Source of the DNA: Streptomyces humidus
GTDB lineage: Bacteria > Actinomycetota > Actinomycetes > Streptomycetales > Streptomycetaceae
Length of the DNA stretch: 64,000 nucleotides
Assembly: GCF_014649655.1 (NCBI RefSeq)
Contig: NZ_BMTL01000008.1
Location: 186,001 to 250,000, forward strand
Direction of reading: 5' to 3'
Within the stretch, counting starts at the first letter, position 1, and each line of letters starts with the position of its first letter. Below are positions 14,979 through 23,945 of the stretch, in pieces. The notes beneath the pieces are model-generated. The model saw only the letters and a list, made by a program, of their open reading frames with translations. It was not told the DNA's origin and did no database searches. The position numbers and the translations under genes are program-made.

Positions 14979-16001
14979 ATGGGCAGGCGACGCCCCGGCA
15001 CTCCGACGCTGGAAGAGGTGGCCGCTCACGCCGGGGTGGGGCGGGGCACGGTCTCCCGCGTCATCAACAACGAGGCCGGCGTGAAGGAATCGACGCGCCA
15101 AGCCGTGCAACGTGCCATCGAGGAACTGGGATACGTACCCAATCTCGCGGCCCGCTCCCTGGCGGGGCGGCGGACCGACGCCGTCGCCCTCGTGCTGACG
15201 GAGCCCGACTGGAGACAGTTCGCCGAGCCGTTCTTCTCGGAGATCGTCCGCTCGCTGGGCGACGCGCTCGCGGACACCCGGATGCAGCTGATGCTGACCC
15301 TGGTCCGTTCGGACGACGAGCGCCGGCGCTTCCTGGAGTACGCGCGCGGCGGCCGGGTCGACGGGGTGCTGCTGATGTCCGTGCACGCCGGGGACCGGCT
15401 GCCGGACATGCTCGCCGAGGCGCGGTTGCCGACCGTGATGCTGGGGCGCCGCTCGGGCGACGAGTACGTCAGCTACGTGGACGCCGACAACGTGGGCGGT
15501 GCGCGCAGCGCCGTCTCCCACCTGCTGTCACGGGGCCGCACGGTGATCGCCACCATCACGGGCCCACTGGACATGTACGCCGCCCGATGCCGGCTGCGCG
15601 GCTACCAGGACGCTCTGGCGCTGGCCGGCCTGAGCGGCAGGCAGTCCCTGGTCGCCGCGAGCGACTTCACCGAGGACGGCGGACGTCGCGCCATGGCCCG
15701 GCTCCTCGAACGGCACCCGGAGATCGACGGCGTCCTCGCCGCGTCGGACACGACGGCGGCCGGGGCGCTGCAGGCGTTGCGGGCCGCGGGCCGGCGGGTG
15801 CCGGAGGATGTCGCCGTGATCGGTTTCGACGACTTTGCGCTGGCTCAGCGCACCGAGCCACGCCTGACCACCGTGCGTCAGCCGCTCGAGGAGATGGGCC
15901 GGGCCATGATCCGGCTCCTGCTGGAGGACATGGAGGAGCCTTCGGTGGCCTACCGGCACGTCATCCTGCGGACGGAACTGGCGGTACGCGAGTCCGCCTG
16001 A
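14979..16001 (+). CDS. LacI-family repressor, CebR-like
   Basis: A 340-residue LacI/GalR regulator. The N-terminal helix-turn-helix reads TLEEVAAHAGVGRGTVSRVI with a hinge helix YVPNLAARSLAGRRTDA. The sugar-binding core (about 65-335) includes VDGVLLMSVHAGDRLPDML and VAVIGFDDFALAQRTEPRLTTVRQP. The HTH and core closely resemble CebR, the cellobiose-responsive repressor, and CebR boxes flank the gene: two before the cellulase and one 37 bases after this stop. No cebEFG transporter or bglC glucosidase is adjacent, so it may be a CebR paralogue. GGGGGAGG lies upstream of the ATG. Confidence 0.85.
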   Translation: MGRRRPGTPTLEEVAAHAGVGRGTVSRVINNEAGVKESTRQAVQRAIEELGYVPNLAARSLAGRRTDAVALVLTEPDWRQFAEPFFSEIVRSLGDALADTRMQLMLTLVRSDDERRRFLEYARGGRVDGVLLMSVHAGDRLPDMLAEARLPTVMLGRRSGDEYVSYVDADNVGGARSAVSHLLSRGRTVIATITGPLDMYAARCRLRGYQDALALAGLSGRQSLVAASDFTEDGGRRAMARLLERHPEIDGVLAASDTTAAGALQALRAAGRRVPEDVAVIGFDDFALAQRTEPRLTTVRQPLEEMGRAMIRLLLEDMEEPSVAYRHVILRTELAVRESA

Positions 16002-16038
16002 CGCGTTGCCGGGGCCCGAGGTGACGGCGACGTCGTTC

Positions 16039-16052
16039 CGGGAGCGCTCCCA
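16039..16052. promoter_or_regulatory. Orphan CebR box
   Basis: CGGGAGCGCTCCCA matches 13 of 14 positions of the CebR operator. It lies between two convergent genes, with no gene start within reach. It may be an auxiliary site for looping, or the remnant of a lost cellulose gene. Confidence 0.7.
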
Positions 16053-16368
16053 AACCTCGCTGTGCCACCGCCTTCGCCGGGTCCGGTGCCCGCTCCGGGG
16101 AACCTCTCGTGGACCGTTCTCCCCGATGCGGGCCGCTGCGGCCACCATTCGCTCCGCCCCAGCAGGCGGCGGAGCAGACGGCGCAGGGTGCGCCGTTGCT
16201 CCGCCGCCCTCCGCTCCCCGCGGCTCCTCCCGGTCGTCCCGGTCGTCCCGGTCGTCGAGTTCGGTGGCCCTCAGCCGTCAGCCGCCTGCGGCGGTCGGCG
16301 CAAGGGCTCCGGGCGGGTTCGCGCGCACCGGGTCCCCGGCGAGCGCGAAGCCCGTTCTCGCCCTCGGG
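16053..16368. other. Intergenic, no gene seen
   Basis: About 316 bases between convergent genes. It contains short tandem copies of CGGTCGTCC around 16220-16262. No coding sequence or clear terminator is supported. Confidence 0.4.
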
Positions 16369-17799
16369 CTACCGTGGCGGGGCCACGGCGCCGCCCTGGG
16401 TGAACTGCCACCAGTTGACGTTGAACAGATAGCCGCTGCCGCCGGTGAACCGCAGGTAGAGATCCTGGGTTCCGGTCGCGCCGCTGACCGGGCAGGTCAC
16501 CGTCGTCCAGGTCTGCCAGCCGCCGGTGCCGGGCACACCGCACCGGCCCACGACCGTCCCGGTCGGCGAGCCCAGGCGCAGTTCGACGGTGCCGCCGGCG
16601 TTGGCCGAGGCCACGCGCACGGCGAAGGAGGACGCACCCGCCCCGAAGGCGACGCCCTTGACCTTGATGTAGTCGCCGTTCTCGATCCAGCCGACGTCCA
16701 TGCCGCCTTCGCCGGAGGCTTCGGTCTCGACGCCGGATTCCCAGGCGATCGTCTCGGCCTCCTGGCGTACGTACGGGTCGAGGGCGCCGGCCTGGGGTGC
16801 GCCGGTGTTCGTCATGTTGATCGTCGGGATCGTGCCGTCGGCGTTGTAGGAGAACTTCTCCACCGCGACCGAGCGGGTGTAACCGCCGCCGCCCGGCAGC
16901 GCGCCGTTGTGGTAGAAGAAGTACGAGTTGCCCTTGAAGTCCACGATCCCCGGGTGGTTGGTGAAGCTGCCGCCCTGGGTGGGCATGATCGTCCCCCGGT
17001 AGGTCCAGGGTCCGGTCGGGCCGGGCGCCGTGGAGTAGGCGATGAACTCCGAGCAGCACTTGGCCGCGAACACCATGTAGTACAGGCCGTTGCGCTTGTA
17101 GAACCAGGGACCTTCCTCGAAGAGCGTGGGACGGTTGGCGTCTCCGGTGCGGGCGCCGAATCCGGCGGCGGTGAGCGGGGTCTTCGTGGGGCTGCCCGAG
17201 TAGGACGTCATGTCGGCGTTCAGCCGGACGTACCAGAGGTTGGGGTTTCCCCAGTACAGGTAGGCCTGGCCGTCGTCGTCGACGAAGACCGTGGGGTCGA
17301 TCTCGCCGTTCTCCACCAGCGGGTGACCGAGGGCGTCACGGAACGGTCCGGTGGGGCTGTCCGCCACCGCCACGCCTATGGCCATCCGGCCGGTCGCCCG
17401 GTTCTTCACCGGGACGTACCAGTAGAACCGGCCGTTGCGCTGCACGGTCTGTCCCGCCCAGGCGTCGGAGGACGCCCAGCTGAAGGTGGTCAGGCTGAGC
17501 GGCGAGCCGTGGTCGGTCCAGTTGACCATGTCGGCCGAGGACCACACCCGCCAGTCCTTCATGGTGAAGTAGGTGGAGCCGTCCTCGTCGTGCCCGGTGT
17601 AGAGGTAGACCCGGCCGTTGTAGACCAGCGGGGCGGGGTCGGCGGTGTAGACGTGCTGCACGATCGGGTTGTCGGCGCGGGCCGTGGTGGGCTGCAGCGC
17701 GGCGGGGACCACGGCGAACGCCAGCAGGAGACCCAGCACCCAGGCTGCTGCCCGGGTGAGCCTCGTGCCGGCGGTGGCCGACTGCATGGTGGGCGTCAT
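16369..17799 (-). CDS. Secreted GH43 glycosidase with CBM6
   Basis: A 476-residue secreted enzyme. The signal peptide ends near ARADNP (residues 1-42). The five-bladed GH43 domain (about 45-345) has the catalytic base in YTADPAPLVYN (D55), a modulating Asp in GEIDPTVFVDDDG and the acid Glu in LFEEGPWFYKRNG. A CBM6 module follows (about 348-476, RQEAETIAWESGVETEASG to LFNVNWWQF). The likely substrate is arabinoxylan or xylan. GGAGG precedes ATG 17799 by 5 bases. It lies 55 bases downstream of the GH27 gene on the same strand, so the two are probably cotranscribed. Confidence 0.92.
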   Translation of the reverse strand: MTPTMQSATAGTRLTRAAAWVLGLLLAFAVVPAALQPTTARADNPIVQHVYTADPAPLVYNGRVYLYTGHDEDGSTYFTMKDWRVWSSADMVNWTDHGSPLSLTTFSWASSDAWAGQTVQRNGRFYWYVPVKNRATGRMAIGVAVADSPTGPFRDALGHPLVENGEIDPTVFVDDDGQAYLYWGNPNLWYVRLNADMTSYSGSPTKTPLTAAGFGARTGDANRPTLFEEGPWFYKRNGLYYMVFAAKCCSEFIAYSTAPGPTGPWTYRGTIMPTQGGSFTNHPGIVDFKGNSYFFYHNGALPGGGGYTRSVAVEKFSYNADGTIPTINMTNTGAPQAGALDPYVRQEAETIAWESGVETEASGEGGMDVGWIENGDYIKVKGVAFGAGASSFAVRVASANAGGTVELRLGSPTGTVVGRCGVPGTGGWQTWTTVTCPVSGATGTQDLYLRFTGGSGYLFNVNWWQFTQGGAVAPPR

Positions 17800-17854
17800 C
17801 GCGGCCTCCGGGGGACGGCGGGGTTCGGCGAACTGATGGTCCGTGCGACGTCGC

Positions 17855-19504
17855 TCATGCGTGACTCCACTTCTGGCCGGCCCGGCCGTCGCAGCTCCAC
17901 AGGACCAGCGGGGTGCCGTTCGCGGTGCCGGCCCGGTCGACGTCGAGGCACAGGCCCGCGTGGACGTTGCGGATCGACCCGTCGGAGCCGACGGTCCACT
18001 TCTGGTTGTCCTGGCCGTTGCAGGGCCAGGTGACGACACGGGTGCCGTTGGCGGTTCCCCGGTCGTAGGCGTCGAGGCACTTGTCACCGAAGACGCGGAT
18101 CTCGCCGCCTGCCCAAGTGGTCCAGAGCTGGTTGGCCGCCGTGTGGCAGTCCCAGAGCAGCACGGTGGCGCCGGCGGCGGTGGAGGCGTTGTCCACGTCC
18201 ACGCACCGGCCGGAGCCGTTGCCGCGCAGCCGCGCGGTGGTTGCGGCCAGCGGGCTGCCGCCGCTCACCCGGAAGACGGCGACGCCGTGCGCGGGGACGC
18301 TCGCCGAGATCTGTCCGGTGGTGCTCGACGTGCCGCCGGTCCACAGGTCCGTGAGGGTGAACTGACCTCCGGACAGGCCGACTTGAGCAGCCGTCGTGGC
18401 GACCGTCGCGGTGCCCGCTCCCCGGTTGAACAGGCCCACCGCGACCGAGCCGTCGGACAGGGGCTTGGCGAACACCTCGGTGTTGCCGTCGTCGCGCACT
18501 CGGCGTCCGCCCGCGCCCAGCGGATCCTGGTCCACCGCCAGCAGTCGCGGGTTGCGCAGGATCGCGCTCACGTCGGCGGACATGGTGCGGATGTCGTTGC
18601 CGGCCATGAGCGGCGCGGCCAGCAGGGCCCAGAGGGCGAAGTGGGAGCGGGATTCGGTCAGGGACAGGCCCGGGCGGCCGACGACCAGCATGTCGGGGTC
18701 GTTCCAGTGTCCGGGACCCGACTGCGCCGCCAGCGGCGCGGTGACGTCGAGGACGTTGCCGACGCCCATCGGGTAGCTGTTGGTGTTGCCGTTCTGCCAG
18801 ATGTCGAGCAGGTCCTCGGTCGTCCGCCACAGGTCGGCGACCTCGCCCCAGTTGTAGGTGGAGCCGGTGATCGCGTGGAAGCTGTTGGGGTTGATGCTGT
18901 AGACGATGGGCCGCCCGGTGGCGCGCAGGGCGTCGCGCATCAGCGTGAACCGCGCGACCTGCTCGTCACGGGTGCCGCTGGAGGAACACCAGTCGTACTT
19001 GAGGTAGTCGACGCCCCATGAGGCGAACGTGGCGGCGTCCTGGGCCTCGTGCCCCCTGCTGCCCGTCGAGCCGGGATAGGCGCCGCTGGTCTGCGCGCAG
19101 GTGCGCTCGCCCGGCACCTGGTAGATGCCGAACTTCAGGCCCTTGCCGTGGATGTAGTCCCCGAGCGCCTTCATCCCGCTCGGGAACTTGGCCGAATTCG
19201 CCTTCAGGTTGCCCGCCGCGTCTCGCTGCGGGTCGAACCAGCAGTCGTCGACCACCACGTACCGGTAGCCGGCGTCCCGCATGCCCGAGGACGCCATTGC
19301 GTCGGCGGCCTGGCGGACCTGCGCCTCGGTGACCCCGCACCCGAAGCTGTTCCAGCTGTTCCAGCCGAGCGGCGGAGTGAGCGCCGGGCTGCCGGGCGCG
19401 GCCTCGGCGGTGGCGGTGGAGTGGACGACGGCCGTGAAGGACGCGGTGAGCGTCAGCGCGGCGGCCGCCAGGAGGTCGAGCAGTCGTCTGCCTGTTCTGC
19501 GCAC
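17855..19504 (-). CDS. Secreted GH27 alpha-galactosidase/beta-arabinopyranosidase with ricin-type CBM13
   Basis: A 549-residue secreted enzyme starting with GTG at 19504 (GGAAGGGAAG upstream). The signal peptide ends near ATAEAAPG. The GH27 barrel (about 38-330) has PPLGWNSWNSFGC, the nucleophile Asp in YLKYDWC (D171) and the acid/base in WRTTED (D231). A beta-sandwich follows, and residues about 420-549 form a ricin-type lectin (LRGNGSGRCVDVDN, then QLW, QKW, QKW repeats). It should remove alpha-galactose or beta-L-arabinopyranose from plant polysaccharides. First gene of the GH27-GH43 operon. Confidence 0.93.
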   Translation of the reverse strand: MRRTGRRLLDLLAAAALTLTASFTAVVHSTATAEAAPGSPALTPPLGWNSWNSFGCGVTEAQVRQAADAMASSGMRDAGYRYVVVDDCWFDPQRDAAGNLKANSAKFPSGMKALGDYIHGKGLKFGIYQVPGERTCAQTSGAYPGSTGSRGHEAQDAATFASWGVDYLKYDWCSSSGTRDEQVARFTLMRDALRATGRPIVYSINPNSFHAITGSTYNWGEVADLWRTTEDLLDIWQNGNTNSYPMGVGNVLDVTAPLAAQSGPGHWNDPDMLVVGRPGLSLTESRSHFALWALLAAPLMAGNDIRTMSADVSAILRNPRLLAVDQDPLGAGGRRVRDDGNTEVFAKPLSDGSVAVGLFNRGAGTATVATTAAQVGLSGGQFTLTDLWTGGTSSTTGQISASVPAHGVAVFRVSGGSPLAATTARLRGNGSGRCVDVDNASTAAGATVLLWDCHTAANQLWTTWAGGEIRVFGDKCLDAYDRGTANGTRVVTWPCNGQDNQKWTVGSDGSIRNVHAGLCLDVDRAGTANGTPLVLWSCDGRAGQKWSHA

Positions 19505-19591
19505 TCGGCTTCCCTTCCTGGGGTGAGGGCGCCGGAGGTGGTCACCTGCGACGCCGGGAGACAGGGGATGACTGGCATGCCTGGACGGTGG

Positions 19592-19607
19592 TGTCATGCA
19601 TATGACA
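19592..19607. promoter_or_regulatory. Inverted repeat upstream of GH27
   Basis: TGTCAT-GCAT-ATGACA, 6-bp perfect arms, 88 bases before the GTG start of the GH27 gene. Possible operator. Confidence 0.4.
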
Positions 19608-19620
19608 TTGATGTGCTCGT

Positions 19621-19632
19621 TCGAAATTTCGA
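19621..19632. promoter_or_regulatory. CGAAA/TTTCG operator-like palindrome
   Basis: TCGAAATTTCGA is a perfect 12-bp palindrome, and CGAAACATTTCG at 19754-19765 repeats the same half sites. Together they resemble CGAA-N-TTCG operators bound by LacI-type repressors of Streptomyces xylan genes such as BxlR. They are good candidates for control of the GH27-GH43 operon. Confidence 0.45.
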
Positions 19633-19930
19633 TTACATTTCGGAATGCCGACCTCACGGATGTTAGAGAGACTCCCGCCGGTGTCAACACGATCGTCGAG
19701 CCGACTGGCTCACCGATCCCCCTGTCGGCCGCCGTCGCGACCGGCACGAGATTCGAAACATTTCGCCTTTGTACGCGAATCATGCGAAAGGCATTGACGG
19801 GACCTGTCCGTCCGTCGAACGGCGGGCCGCGGACGGCGGCTGCCGAGGTTCGACGGTCCGGGTCGGCAGGGTTCGAGCGGGTCCCCGCGCCGAGAACGCG
19901 GTCACGCCCGGGACCGTCGCGAGGAGGGGG

Positions 19931-20161
19931 TCAGACCGGGTCCAGCCCGGCCGCTTCCACGGGGTGCGTCCGCAGCCAGGCTCGTGCGTCGGAGTTCTCC
20001 CTGAGCCACCGCGCGCAGACGGCCCATTCGACGTGGTCGCTGCCCGCGTCGCACAGAACGACGTCCGCGATCAGCGGTGCGCAGCCCGCCCCGGCGCCGT
20101 GGGCGCTGCACGCGTGTGTGGCGTTGACGTGCGCGACGATGGAGACGATGCGGGACTCCAT
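19931..20161 (-). CDS. Small cysteine-containing protein of unknown function
   Basis: A 76-residue protein starting at ATG 20161 with GAAGGGGAG upstream. It has four cysteines (C18, C27, C37, C49) and His/Asp residues (SIVAHVNATHACSAH), which could bind a metal or form disulfides. No signal peptide or membrane helix is seen. No family is recognised. It lies next to a MarR gene transcribed divergently, which may control it. Confidence 0.6.
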   Translation of the reverse strand: MESRIVSIVAHVNATHACSAHGAGAGCAPLIADVVLCDAGSDHVEWAVCARWLRENSDARAWLRTHPVEAAGLDPV

Positions 20162-20419
20162 GGTCCGCTCCCCTTCCTCAGGAGCACGACCGGGACCGGT
20201 CCGGGCCCCGTGGGGGCCGAAGCAGGTCACCGGATCGCGCATGGCGTCGATCGGGGGCCCCGTCCACGCGGGGGGGGGCGTGGACGAGGTGGGCTGCCCC
20301 CGGCGGACGAGTCCTGCACCGGATGCAGTATCGGCTGCTTGCTCGTTGGCTGTTCGGGTAGTGCGTTTGAATGAGCATTGCATGTGTATTGCCTCGGGCT
20401 TACTGAAAGAGACTTGTTC

Positions 20420-20935
20420 GTGACGCACCTCGACGGCGCCGACAACGATCAGGCGAAGGGGCCGGGCCATGGTCACCGGGCCATCGCCCGGGAGATCGCC
20501 GACGCCGTGGAGAGCCTGGCGGACCTGTGGACCGTGGCCGCGCAGGAGGCGGCACTGCGGTTGTCCCTGCATCAACTCAAGGCGCTGCGGGCCGTCGCGG
20601 AGGCGCCGGGACTGAATCTCACGGCGTTGGCGGAGCGGCTGGACATCGGGATGCCCACGGCCAGCCGGCTGTGCGACCGCCTCGAGGCAGCCGGCCTGCT
20701 GGAACGAGGGATCCATCCGTTCAACCGCCGCGAGGTGCAACTGCGTCTGACGCTGCCCGGCCGGGAGGTGCTCAAAGATGTCGCCGGACGTCGCGCACAG
20801 GCCCTGGCGGCCGTGCTGGGGGTGATGGAACCGGCCGACAGGACCGCTTTGCGCCGTGGGTTGCAGGCCCTGCGCGCCGCGCGCGACGCCCCGCCGTCGA
20901 CGGGGAGCGGCCCCGCGGATCCGGACGGCCGGTGA
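20420..20935 (+). CDS. MarR-family regulator (copy 1)
   Basis: A winged-helix MarR protein of 171 residues from GTG 20420 (GAAAGAG upstream); an in-frame ATG at 20378 is the alternative start. The recognition region reads LTALAERLDIGMPTASRLCDRL, followed by the wing sequence ERGIHPFNRREVQLRLT. It closely resembles the MarR protein at 23946. It lies convergent to a GAF-PP2C phosphatase gene. Upstream is a low-GC stretch around 20325-20400 shared with the divergent small protein gene. Confidence 0.85.
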   Translation: MTHLDGADNDQAKGPGHGHRAIAREIADAVESLADLWTVAAQEAALRLSLHQLKALRAVAEAPGLNLTALAERLDIGMPTASRLCDRLEAAGLLERGIHPFNRREVQLRLTLPGREVLKDVAGRRAQALAAVLGVMEPADRTALRRGLQALRAARDAPPSTGSGPADPDGR

Positions 20936-21016
20936 GGAAAGGTCGGTGACGGACGCCGGTGCCGGACGGCCGGCGAGGAACGGCCGGTGACGGAAGGGGG
21001 CTCGTCTGCTCGGCCG

Positions 21017-22246
21017 TCACGCCCCGTTGTTCCGGCCGCTCCAGTCCAGGCACACGACCGCGGCGTCGGCGGCGAGTTCTCTGCTGCCGAAGTGTTCGAT
21101 CAGACCGGACACGACGGCACGCGCCGCCTCGTGCGGGGACTCCCGGCGTGTGGCGCTCAGCGTCTGGCGCAGGGCTCGCTGCCCGAAGGATCCGCCGTCG
21201 GCGGCGCGTGCGCCGTGTACGCCGCTGCTGACCACGATCAGCCGGTCGCCCGGTTGCACGTGAAAGGTCTGTTCTTCGTAGAGGGTCTCCTCGAACATGC
21301 CGAGCGGGAGCTGTGCTTCGAGTTCGATCCGCTCGACGGTGTCGTCGCGCTGGCGGTAGAGCTGGGGCGAGCCGGCGTCGACGGCGCGCACGACGCCGGT
21401 GTCCAGGTCGAACCGCAGCAGCAGGGTCGACGCGTACGACTTGCCGCCGTACTGGGCGAAGAGGGCCTGGTCCGCGAGGCAGGCCTGGTCCGCGAGTCCT
21501 ATGCCGGCGCGGCGTGCGTTGCGCAGCGCGCCGACGGCGAGGCTGGTGAGCAGGGAGGCGTCGATGCCCTGACCCATGCCGTCGGTGACGGTGAGGGTGA
21601 GGTGGTCGGCGTCGGTCGACCAGTCGAAGTTGTCGCCGCCGACGGTGTAGGCGGGCTCCAGATGGGCGCCGATCACGTACTCCTGGCGGGCGCAGCCCCG
21701 GCCCGGCAGAAGCTGCCACTGCATCTCGGCGGCCAGGGTCAGGCGCCGGGTCCGACGGGCCTGGAGGTACAGGTCGGTGTCGCGGCCGGCGGTGGTGACC
21801 TCGTGGGCGAGGGCGGTGGCGAAGTCGGTGAGCCGGAGCACCGTGGCCGGGTCGCTCGCGCCGCTGGAGAGGCGCACGGACAGGACGCCCAGCCGGTCGC
21901 CGCGGACGGTGAGCGGCAGGTGGACGACGTGAGCGTGCGCTGAGCCGTCGGGGACCTCGACGACCGGCGTCTGACTGATGAAGGCGCGTCCGACGGGCCC
22001 GTCATGGGCGGCGACCGGGTCCCCGGTGTACGGCAGGTGGGTGACCGGTTGCAGGACGCTGAGCGCGTAGTCGGCCAGCAGCAGGGTCACCTCCTCGGCG
22101 CCGACATGGTCGCTCAGGAGGCGGCGCGCGGTGGCGACCAGCTCGTGGGGCGCGGCGGCGCGAAGCAGGCTCTCCGCGGACGGAACCGGTTCAGAAGCGT
22201 TCACGGCACCCACTCTCTCCCCCTGCTCTGTCCACAGTATCGCCAT
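21017..22246 (-). CDS. GAF-PP2C (RsbU/SpoIIE-type) phosphatase, probably degenerate (copy 1)
   Basis: A 409-residue cytoplasmic protein: a GAF-like sensor (about 30-170, ending VTTAGRDTDLYLQARR) and a PP2C/SpoIIE phosphatase domain (about 180-400). Motif 1 is GGDNFDW and motif 2 is TDGMGQG. The usual metal-binding motif SDGV/TDGV reads SSGVHGA, and the first Asp of the terminal DD pair is Ala (AADAAVVCLDW). Such phosphatases act on anti-sigma-factor antagonists; this copy may be inactive. ATG 22246 has GGGGAGGG upstream. Its paralogue is the gene starting at 23702. Confidence 0.88.
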   Translation of the reverse strand: MAILWTEQGERVGAVNASEPVPSAESLLRAAAPHELVATARRLLSDHVGAEEVTLLLADYALSVLQPVTHLPYTGDPVAAHDGPVGRAFISQTPVVEVPDGSAHAHVVHLPLTVRGDRLGVLSVRLSSGASDPATVLRLTDFATALAHEVTTAGRDTDLYLQARRTRRLTLAAEMQWQLLPGRGCARQEYVIGAHLEPAYTVGGDNFDWSTDADHLTLTVTDGMGQGIDASLLTSLAVGALRNARRAGIGLADQACLADQALFAQYGGKSYASTLLLRFDLDTGVVRAVDAGSPQLYRQRDDTVERIELEAQLPLGMFEETLYEEQTFHVQPGDRLIVVSSGVHGARAADGGSFGQRALRQTLSATRRESPHEAARAVVSGLIEHFGSRELAADAAVVCLDWSGRNNGA

Positions 22247-22520
22247 GCGTGTCCCTCCCCGGCCGGGGGCGAGCCCACGGCGACGGGCTCGTCGACGTCC
22301 CCTGCGACCCGCGCGAGCGGAGCGACCGCGGCCCCCGCCGGCCCCCGCCGGCCGGCGCCGGCCGCCCCGGGCCGCCGCGACCGCGGCCCGGCACGGTCGA
22401 CGATCGCCGAGGCCGCGGGCGGTGCGGGGAGCGGTATGCGTGCTTCGAGGAACGCACCGGCCTGCCGCGCCGCACCACCGATGACCGGCCGGACCCGGAC
22501 GGCGGCTCGCCGGGAGCCGG

Positions 22521-23702
22521 TCACGGCCGCCCGCGCCAGTCGAGGCAGAGCACCAGGGCGTCGTCGTTCGGCTCGGTGCGGCCGCGGTGGCCCGTCAGCT
22601 CCCGCAGGACGGCACGGGGGACCTCGGCGGCCGGAAGCAGCCGCGTCGACTGGATCGCGCGGGCCAGGGCGGTGTCCCCGTACGTCTCCCCGCCGGGGGA
22701 GGCGACCTCGTAGACCCCGTCGCTGACGAAGACGAGACGGTCGCCCGGCTCGACCTGGAAGTCCTGCGCCAGATAGTCGGTCTCCTCGAACATGCCGAGC
22801 GGCAACTGCGCCTCGAAGGCGACGCGTTCGAGCGTGCCGTCGCGCAGGCGCAGCAGCTGCGGCGAGCCCGCGTCCACGACCCGGGCGCGCCCGCTGGCGA
22901 GGTCGAAGTCGAACATGAGGACCGACAGGTAGCAGCGGCCCCGGTAGTGCGCGTAGATCGCCTGATCGGCCAGGGCAGCCTGGTCGGGGAGGGAGATGCC
23001 CGCCCGCCGGGCGTTGCGCAGGGCGTTGACCGCCAGGTTCGTCAGCAGGGAGGCCTCGATGCCCTCGCCCATGCCGTTGGAGACGTACAGCGTCAGCCGG
23101 TCGGCGGTCGCCGACCAGTCGAAGTTGTCGCCGAAGATCGCGTACGCGGGCTCCAGCTGCGCCCCCAGCTCGTACTCCGGCCGGGCGCAGGAACGGCCGG
23201 GAAGCAGCTGCCACTGCATCTCGGCGGCCAGGGTCAGCCGGTCCTTGCGTCGCGCCTGGAGGTAGAGGTCCGTGTCCCGTTCGGCCACGACCACCTCGTG
23301 CGCCAGCACCTCGGCGATCTCCGTCAGCTCGGGGAGGCAGTCCCGTACGGGCCCCTCCCCCTGCGCGGTCACCGTCAGGACGCCCAGCCGGTCCCCGCGC
23401 ACGGTCACGGGCAGGTGCACGCGCACCCGGCCGTGCGGAAGCTCCTCGAGACAGGGCTCCTGGGCGCCGAAGGCGCGGCCGGCCGGGCTGTTGTGCACCG
23501 ACACCGGTTCAAGGGTGTGCGGCAGCACGGACACCGGCTGCAGCACGGTCAGACCGTAGTCGGCCATGAAGAGCTCGACCGAGGTAGCCGCGTACTCCTC
23601 GCAGAGCACGCGGCGGACCGCGTCGAGCAACTCGTGGGGCGCCGCCGTACGCAGAGCGCGTTCGGCGGTCACGAATCTGTTCACGGTTGTCAATACACCC
23701 AT
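22521..23702 (-). CDS. GAF-PP2C (RsbU/SpoIIE-type) phosphatase (copy 2)
   Basis: A 393-residue paralogue of the preceding phosphatase with the same GAF plus PP2C layout. Here the catalytic motifs are intact: FGDNFDW, SNGMGEG, VFVSDGVYEV and the terminal NDDALVLCLDW. It probably dephosphorylates an anti-anti-sigma factor. The start at 23702 is uncertain; a GTG 18 bases later aligns with the paralogue's N-terminus. Its promoter region carries a 15-bp tandem repeat shared with the divergent MarR gene. Confidence 0.9.
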   Translation of the reverse strand: MGVLTTVNRFVTAERALRTAAPHELLDAVRRVLCEEYAATSVELFMADYGLTVLQPVSVLPHTLEPVSVHNSPAGRAFGAQEPCLEELPHGRVRVHLPVTVRGDRLGVLTVTAQGEGPVRDCLPELTEIAEVLAHEVVVAERDTDLYLQARRKDRLTLAAEMQWQLLPGRSCARPEYELGAQLEPAYAIFGDNFDWSATADRLTLYVSNGMGEGIEASLLTNLAVNALRNARRAGISLPDQAALADQAIYAHYRGRCYLSVLMFDFDLASGRARVVDAGSPQLLRLRDGTLERVAFEAQLPLGMFEETDYLAQDFQVEPGDRLVFVSDGVYEVASPGGETYGDTALARAIQSTRLLPAAEVPRAVLRELTGHRGRTEPNDDALVLCLDWRGRP

Positions 23703-23727
23703 CTTTCGTCGGACGTTCGCAGGTTCT

Positions 23728-23844
23728 GTGCACGCGGTCTCTGTGCATGCGGTCTCTGTGCCCGCGGTCTGTGTGCCCGCGGTCTCTGTGCACGCGTTCC
23801 GTGTGCACGCGTTCCGTGTGCACGCGTTCCGTGTGCACGAGGCG
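23728..23844. repeat. 15-bp tandem repeat array in a divergent promoter
   Basis: Seven complete and one partial head-to-tail 15-bp units. The first four are GTGCmyGCGGTCTsT and the last three are identical GTGCACGCGTTCCGT. Each unit has a GTGCAC-like palindromic core. The array sits between the phosphatase gene (start 23702, minus) and the MarR gene (start 23946, plus), a plausible iterated binding site for that MarR protein. Confidence 0.85.
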
Positions 23845-23945
23845 AGGCCGTTCCGTACGGCCGCGCCCGGATCCGGTCCGTCTACGGCCGGTCACCGGCC
23901 GCCCGGTACGCCGGAGGTCGTCCCGGCGCCTGCGAGAATGTGACG

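Noticed and set aside
23728..23844. CRISPR-like array
   Set aside because: The units are 15 bp and contiguous, without spacers, and no cas genes are present.
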